A stretch of DNA of 7,415 bases from Promethearchaeota archaeon. Its GTDB lineage: Archaea > Asgardarchaeota > Lokiarchaeia > Sigyniarchaeales > SOKP01. This document shows positions 5,655-7,415 of the stretch, piece by piece. The stretch is taken from positions 1 through 7,415 of the forward strand of contig JAUWHL010000228.1 of assembly GCA_030605895.1 (NCBI GenBank), read 5' to 3'. The translations under genes and the position numbers were made by a program. The first letter of the stretch is position 1, and every line of letters starts with the position of its first letter. The notes under the pieces are model-generated. The model was not told the DNA's origin. It did no database searches and saw only the letters and a program-made list of their open reading frames with translations.

Positions 5655-5933
5655 ATGAGTAAAGCAATCATATGGCAATATAATGAGTTCATTCAATCAA
5701 GAAAAGAAAAATTAGTTAGTATGCTTATAAGTGAGATAATATTTTTAAAAACACGTTTTAAGAGAGTAAAGAATAGAGATGAAATCTCATATCTTAGAAA
5801 TGCTCTAGATAAATTAGATTATCTCTTAAATAAGTTGAAGGAAAATAGTGCTGAAATGCCTGAGCAGGATTTTGATAAAATTCTTATGCTTATTTATCAT
5901 ATTTTTAAAAATATTGCCAACAAGTTGGAATAA
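5655..5933 (+). CDS. Small all-helical protein of unknown function
   Basis: I do not recognise a family for this 92-residue protein. It is predicted to be almost wholly helical: about 3-37 (KAIIWQYNEFIQSRKEKLVS and on), 42-64 (DEISYLRNALDKLDYLLNKLK) and 70-91 (QDFDKILMLIYHIFKNIANK). Short breaks fall at RVKNRD and NSAEMPE. Leu/Ile spacing in the helices gives amphipathic faces, as in a three-helix bundle or a coiled-coil adaptor. There is no transmembrane segment, signal peptide or Cys pair. A good ribosome binding site and its own TATA-like element support a real, separately expressed gene. It lies 218 bases after the membrane protein gene and is convergent with the SDR gene. Its function cannot be inferred. 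Confidence 0.75.
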   Translation: MSKAIIWQYNEFIQSRKEKLVSMLISEIIFLKTRFKRVKNRDEISYLRNALDKLDYLLNKLKENSAEMPEQDFDKILMLIYHIFKNIANKLE

Positions 5934-5954
5934 ATCTTTTCACAATAATTATAG

Positions 5955-5990
5955 AAAAAAAAAAAAATGAATAAAAATTACATTTTTATT
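5955..5990 (-). terminator. Hairpin plus T13 terminator of the SDR gene
   Basis: Bases 5970-5978 and 5982-5990 form a nine-base perfect inverted repeat (AATAAAAAT / ATTTTTATT) with a three-base loop. It overlaps the SDR stop codon at 5978-5980. On the minus strand it is followed, two bases later, by thirteen consecutive T. The stem is all A/T, so the T tract is probably the main signal. The spacer to the convergent 5655 gene is only 44 bases. Confidence 0.6.
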
Positions 5991-6922
5991 AAAGAGGCAA
6001 TTGAGTCCATTAATGTTTCTTTTCTCGGCTTACCTTTTAATAATTCATTTTTAACACGTTCAGCCAAAATTTGAGGAGTGAACCGTTCTCCATTATTATC
6101 GATTTGTTTATATGTAGTCCATCCATTCAATGAAAAGACCCGATCACCAACAACCCTGAAAACTTCTCCATTTATCTTTACTGCTTCATCTGAAGCTAAA
6201 AACACCACTAACGGTGCAACATTAGCTGGTTCAAAAACATCAAAACCTTTTTCATCCAATTTGCTCATTGTGGCTGCCATTTTTGGTGTTGCGTCCGTTG
6301 TAAGTCTTGTTCTAGCAACTGGTACGATACAATTAACTGTACCATATTTTTTTAACTCCATAGAGACAATATTTGTAAATGCTGCAATACCTGCTTTCGC
6401 AGCTCCATAATTTGATTGACCCATATTTCCTAATAAACCCGCATCAGAAGCAGTATTGATTATTCTTCCAAATACTCCTAAATCTGGATTAGTTTTTCCT
6501 TGTTCTCTAAAATATGCAGCCGCATGACGAGTCATATTAAATGTTCCTTTTACATGGACTGCAATAACGCTATCAAATTCTGCTTCTGACATATTAAAGA
6601 TCATTCTATCTCTTAAAATCCCAGCATTATTTACCAAAATATCTAACTTTCCAAATTCAGATACTGCTTGGTCAATCATAGCTTTTGCTTTATTAAAATC
6701 AGTAACAGAATCATAATTTCCAACAGCTTTAACTCCTAATTTTTTACATTCTTCCGCTACTTCATCAGCAATTTTAGTTGGAGCACCTGTTCCGTCAAAA
6801 CCGGCACCTAAATCGTTTATAACTAAATTACAGCCTTCTTTAGCCATTAATAACGCTTCTTCACGCCCTAAACCTCGTCCAGCACCAGTTATTATAGCAA
6901 CTTTTCCTTCTAACATTCCCAT
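5978..6922 (-). CDS. MFE-2-type short-chain dehydrogenase, probable 3-hydroxyacyl-CoA dehydrogenase
   Basis: This is a classical-fold SDR of 314 residues. It has the cofactor loop TGAGRGLG (12-19), NNAG (98-101), the catalytic S159 in NTAS, and YGAAK with Y172 and K176. Asp37 after the second strand (VINDLG) predicts NAD(H) preference. NDLGAGFDGTG, YDSV, NNAGILRDRM, VHVKGTF and GNMGQSNYGAAKAGI resemble the N-terminal dehydrogenase domain of peroxisomal multifunctional enzyme 2 (HSD17B4). Those enzymes oxidise (R)-3-hydroxyacyl-CoA. The extra 50-residue C-terminal tail after W268, including FTPQILAE, also fits that group and not the shorter FabG. No fused hydratase or SCP2 domain is present. 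The role, fatty acyl-CoA oxidation or a related steroid-like or branched substrate, is inferred. The ATG at 6922 has GAGGG nine bases upstream, favouring it over the Met at codon 3. No other acyl-CoA gene is in view. Confidence 0.9.
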   Translation of the reverse strand: MGMLEGKVAIITGAGRGLGREEALLMAKEGCNLVINDLGAGFDGTGAPTKIADEVAEECKKLGVKAVGNYDSVTDFNKAKAMIDQAVSEFGKLDILVNNAGILRDRMIFNMSEAEFDSVIAVHVKGTFNMTRHAAAYFREQGKTNPDLGVFGRIINTASDAGLLGNMGQSNYGAAKAGIAAFTNIVSMELKKYGTVNCIVPVARTRLTTDATPKMAATMSKLDEKGFDVFEPANVAPLVVFLASDEAVKINGEVFRVVGDRVFSLNGWTTYKQIDNNGERFTPQILAERVKNELLKGKPRKETLMDSIASLIKM

Positions 6923-6931
6923 AATATTTTT

Positions 6932-6936
6932 CCCTC
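6932..6936 (-). promoter_or_regulatory. Ribosome binding site of the SDR gene
   Basis: The minus strand reads GAGGG nine bases ahead of the ATG at 6922. This spacing fits the first Met better than the Met two codons later. Confidence 0.55.
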
Positions 6937-6960
6937 TTACAAATTTTTATGTATTTATTA

Positions 6961-6982
6961 TTCTAAATTTAATGTTCTAAAT
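6961..6982. repeat. Direct repeat TTCTAAAT upstream of the SDR gene
   Basis: TTCTAAAT occurs at 6961-6968 and 6975-6982, a 14-base period. A related TTCTAAAA is at 7006-7013. The repeats lie in the 157-base divergent spacer between the SDR and the 7080 gene, where an operator would be expected. In DNA this AT-rich it may be chance. No clear TATA box could be singled out nearby. Confidence 0.3.
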
Positions 6983-7079
6983 AATATGTACTAATAAAAA
7001 ATTATTTCTAAAAACTTAAGAATTTTTATAATCATTATCCATTGTAAGAATTATCGCATATTGTTCAATTGAAAAAATA

Positions 7080-7415
7080 ATGAATTTGCAAACTCATGTT
7101 CTAACTGGTATATTAATCCAGGTCTGTTGTTTTAGGATTTTTATAATTCCACTCAATATCATATTTACTATCTTATTCGCATTTTTATCGCATTTCATCA
7201 TTGATGCTTTTGTTCTTATTACTTATCATACACCTGAACCCCAAAAGGGAGATTTGTTCTGGCTCTCATGGCAAATAATTACTTATGGTTCTGGAGCATT
7301 TTTAATAGTACTGTTTTTTCCTTATACGCTAGGAATACTTTTTGCAAATTTAATAGATATTATCGATTGGCTTATCTTAAGGGAGTTTTATAGAATAAAA
7401 TTTAAAAATGAAGAG
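7080..7415 (+). CDS. Multi-pass membrane protein with conserved-looking His/Asp residues, 3'-truncated by the window edge
   Basis: An open frame of 112 codons begins at the ATG at 7080 and is still open at the last base. The upstream in-frame stop is at 7029-7031, and no other ATG lies between. The N-terminus reads MNLQTHVLTGILIQ. Hydrophobic segments span about 8-24, 25-48 and 66-95, with SHFIIDAF at 37-44, TYHTPEPQKGD at 48-58 and a final NLIDIIDWLILRE at 90-102. Early H-x3-G plus SHxxxD within or beside membrane helices is loosely like DUF457 (YdjM-type) membrane-bound metal-dependent hydrolases. The middle motifs of that family are not seen, so this is a weak suggestion. No Shine-Dalgarno precedes the ATG, so it may be leaderless. 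It is divergent from the SDR gene. Confidence 0.7.
   Translation, partial: MNLQTHVLTGILIQVCCFRIFIIPLNIIFTILFAFLSHFIIDAFVLITYHTPEPQKGDLFWLSWQIITYGSGAFLIVLFFPYTLGILFANLIDIIDWLILREFYRIKFKNEE

Noticed and set aside
6078..6410. Plus-strand open frame of 110 codons inside the SDR gene
   Set aside because: It is antisense to conserved SDR catalytic motifs and has no independent support.

Overview
The window is strongly AT-rich. It shows archaeal traits: U-rich 3' ends, TTTATAT-like TATA boxes, short leaders with GAGG or GAGGAG ribosome binding sites, and a stand-alone Roadblock/LC7 protein. An archaeal GatB, a free-standing Roadblock protein and an MFE-2-type short-chain dehydrogenase together suggest an Asgard archaeon (Lokiarchaeia-like). 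That assignment is an inference from gene content; Roadblock proteins also occur in other archaea and in bacteria. I see no rRNA, tRNA, CRISPR array, insertion sequence or phage gene.

Layout, left to right. Positions 1-1309 (+) hold the 3' part of gatB, whose start lies before the window. A metallo-beta-lactamase-fold hydrolase (1310-2224, -) abuts it tail to tail with no spacer. A Roadblock/LC7 gene (2360-2713, -) follows. From a divergent intergenic region, four + strand genes run rightward: a two-domain GNAT acetyltransferase (2865-4004), a protein of unknown function with an Ala/Gly-rich hydrophobic C-terminal region (4101-4883), a four-helix membrane protein (4963-5436) and a small all-helical protein (5655-5933). 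They meet an SDR gene (5978-6922, -) tail to tail at a hairpin and T13 tract. Divergent from the SDR, a multi-pass membrane protein (7080 onward, +) starts and runs off the right edge.

Most of these genes look like separate transcription units, not one pathway operon: strands alternate, each has its own spacer, and U-rich tracts sit at several 3' ends. GatB belongs to tRNA-dependent amidation and the SDR probably to fatty acyl-CoA metabolism. The Roadblock protein probably works with a small GTPase encoded elsewhere. The least explained part is 4101-5933, three consecutive same-strand genes of unrecognised family. The most specific molecular oddity is in the hydrolase: the position where most relatives have a metal-bridging Asp is a Cys within Ala-Gly-Cys, as in B1/B2 metallo-beta-lactamases. 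No intergenic stretch exceeds about 220 bases.
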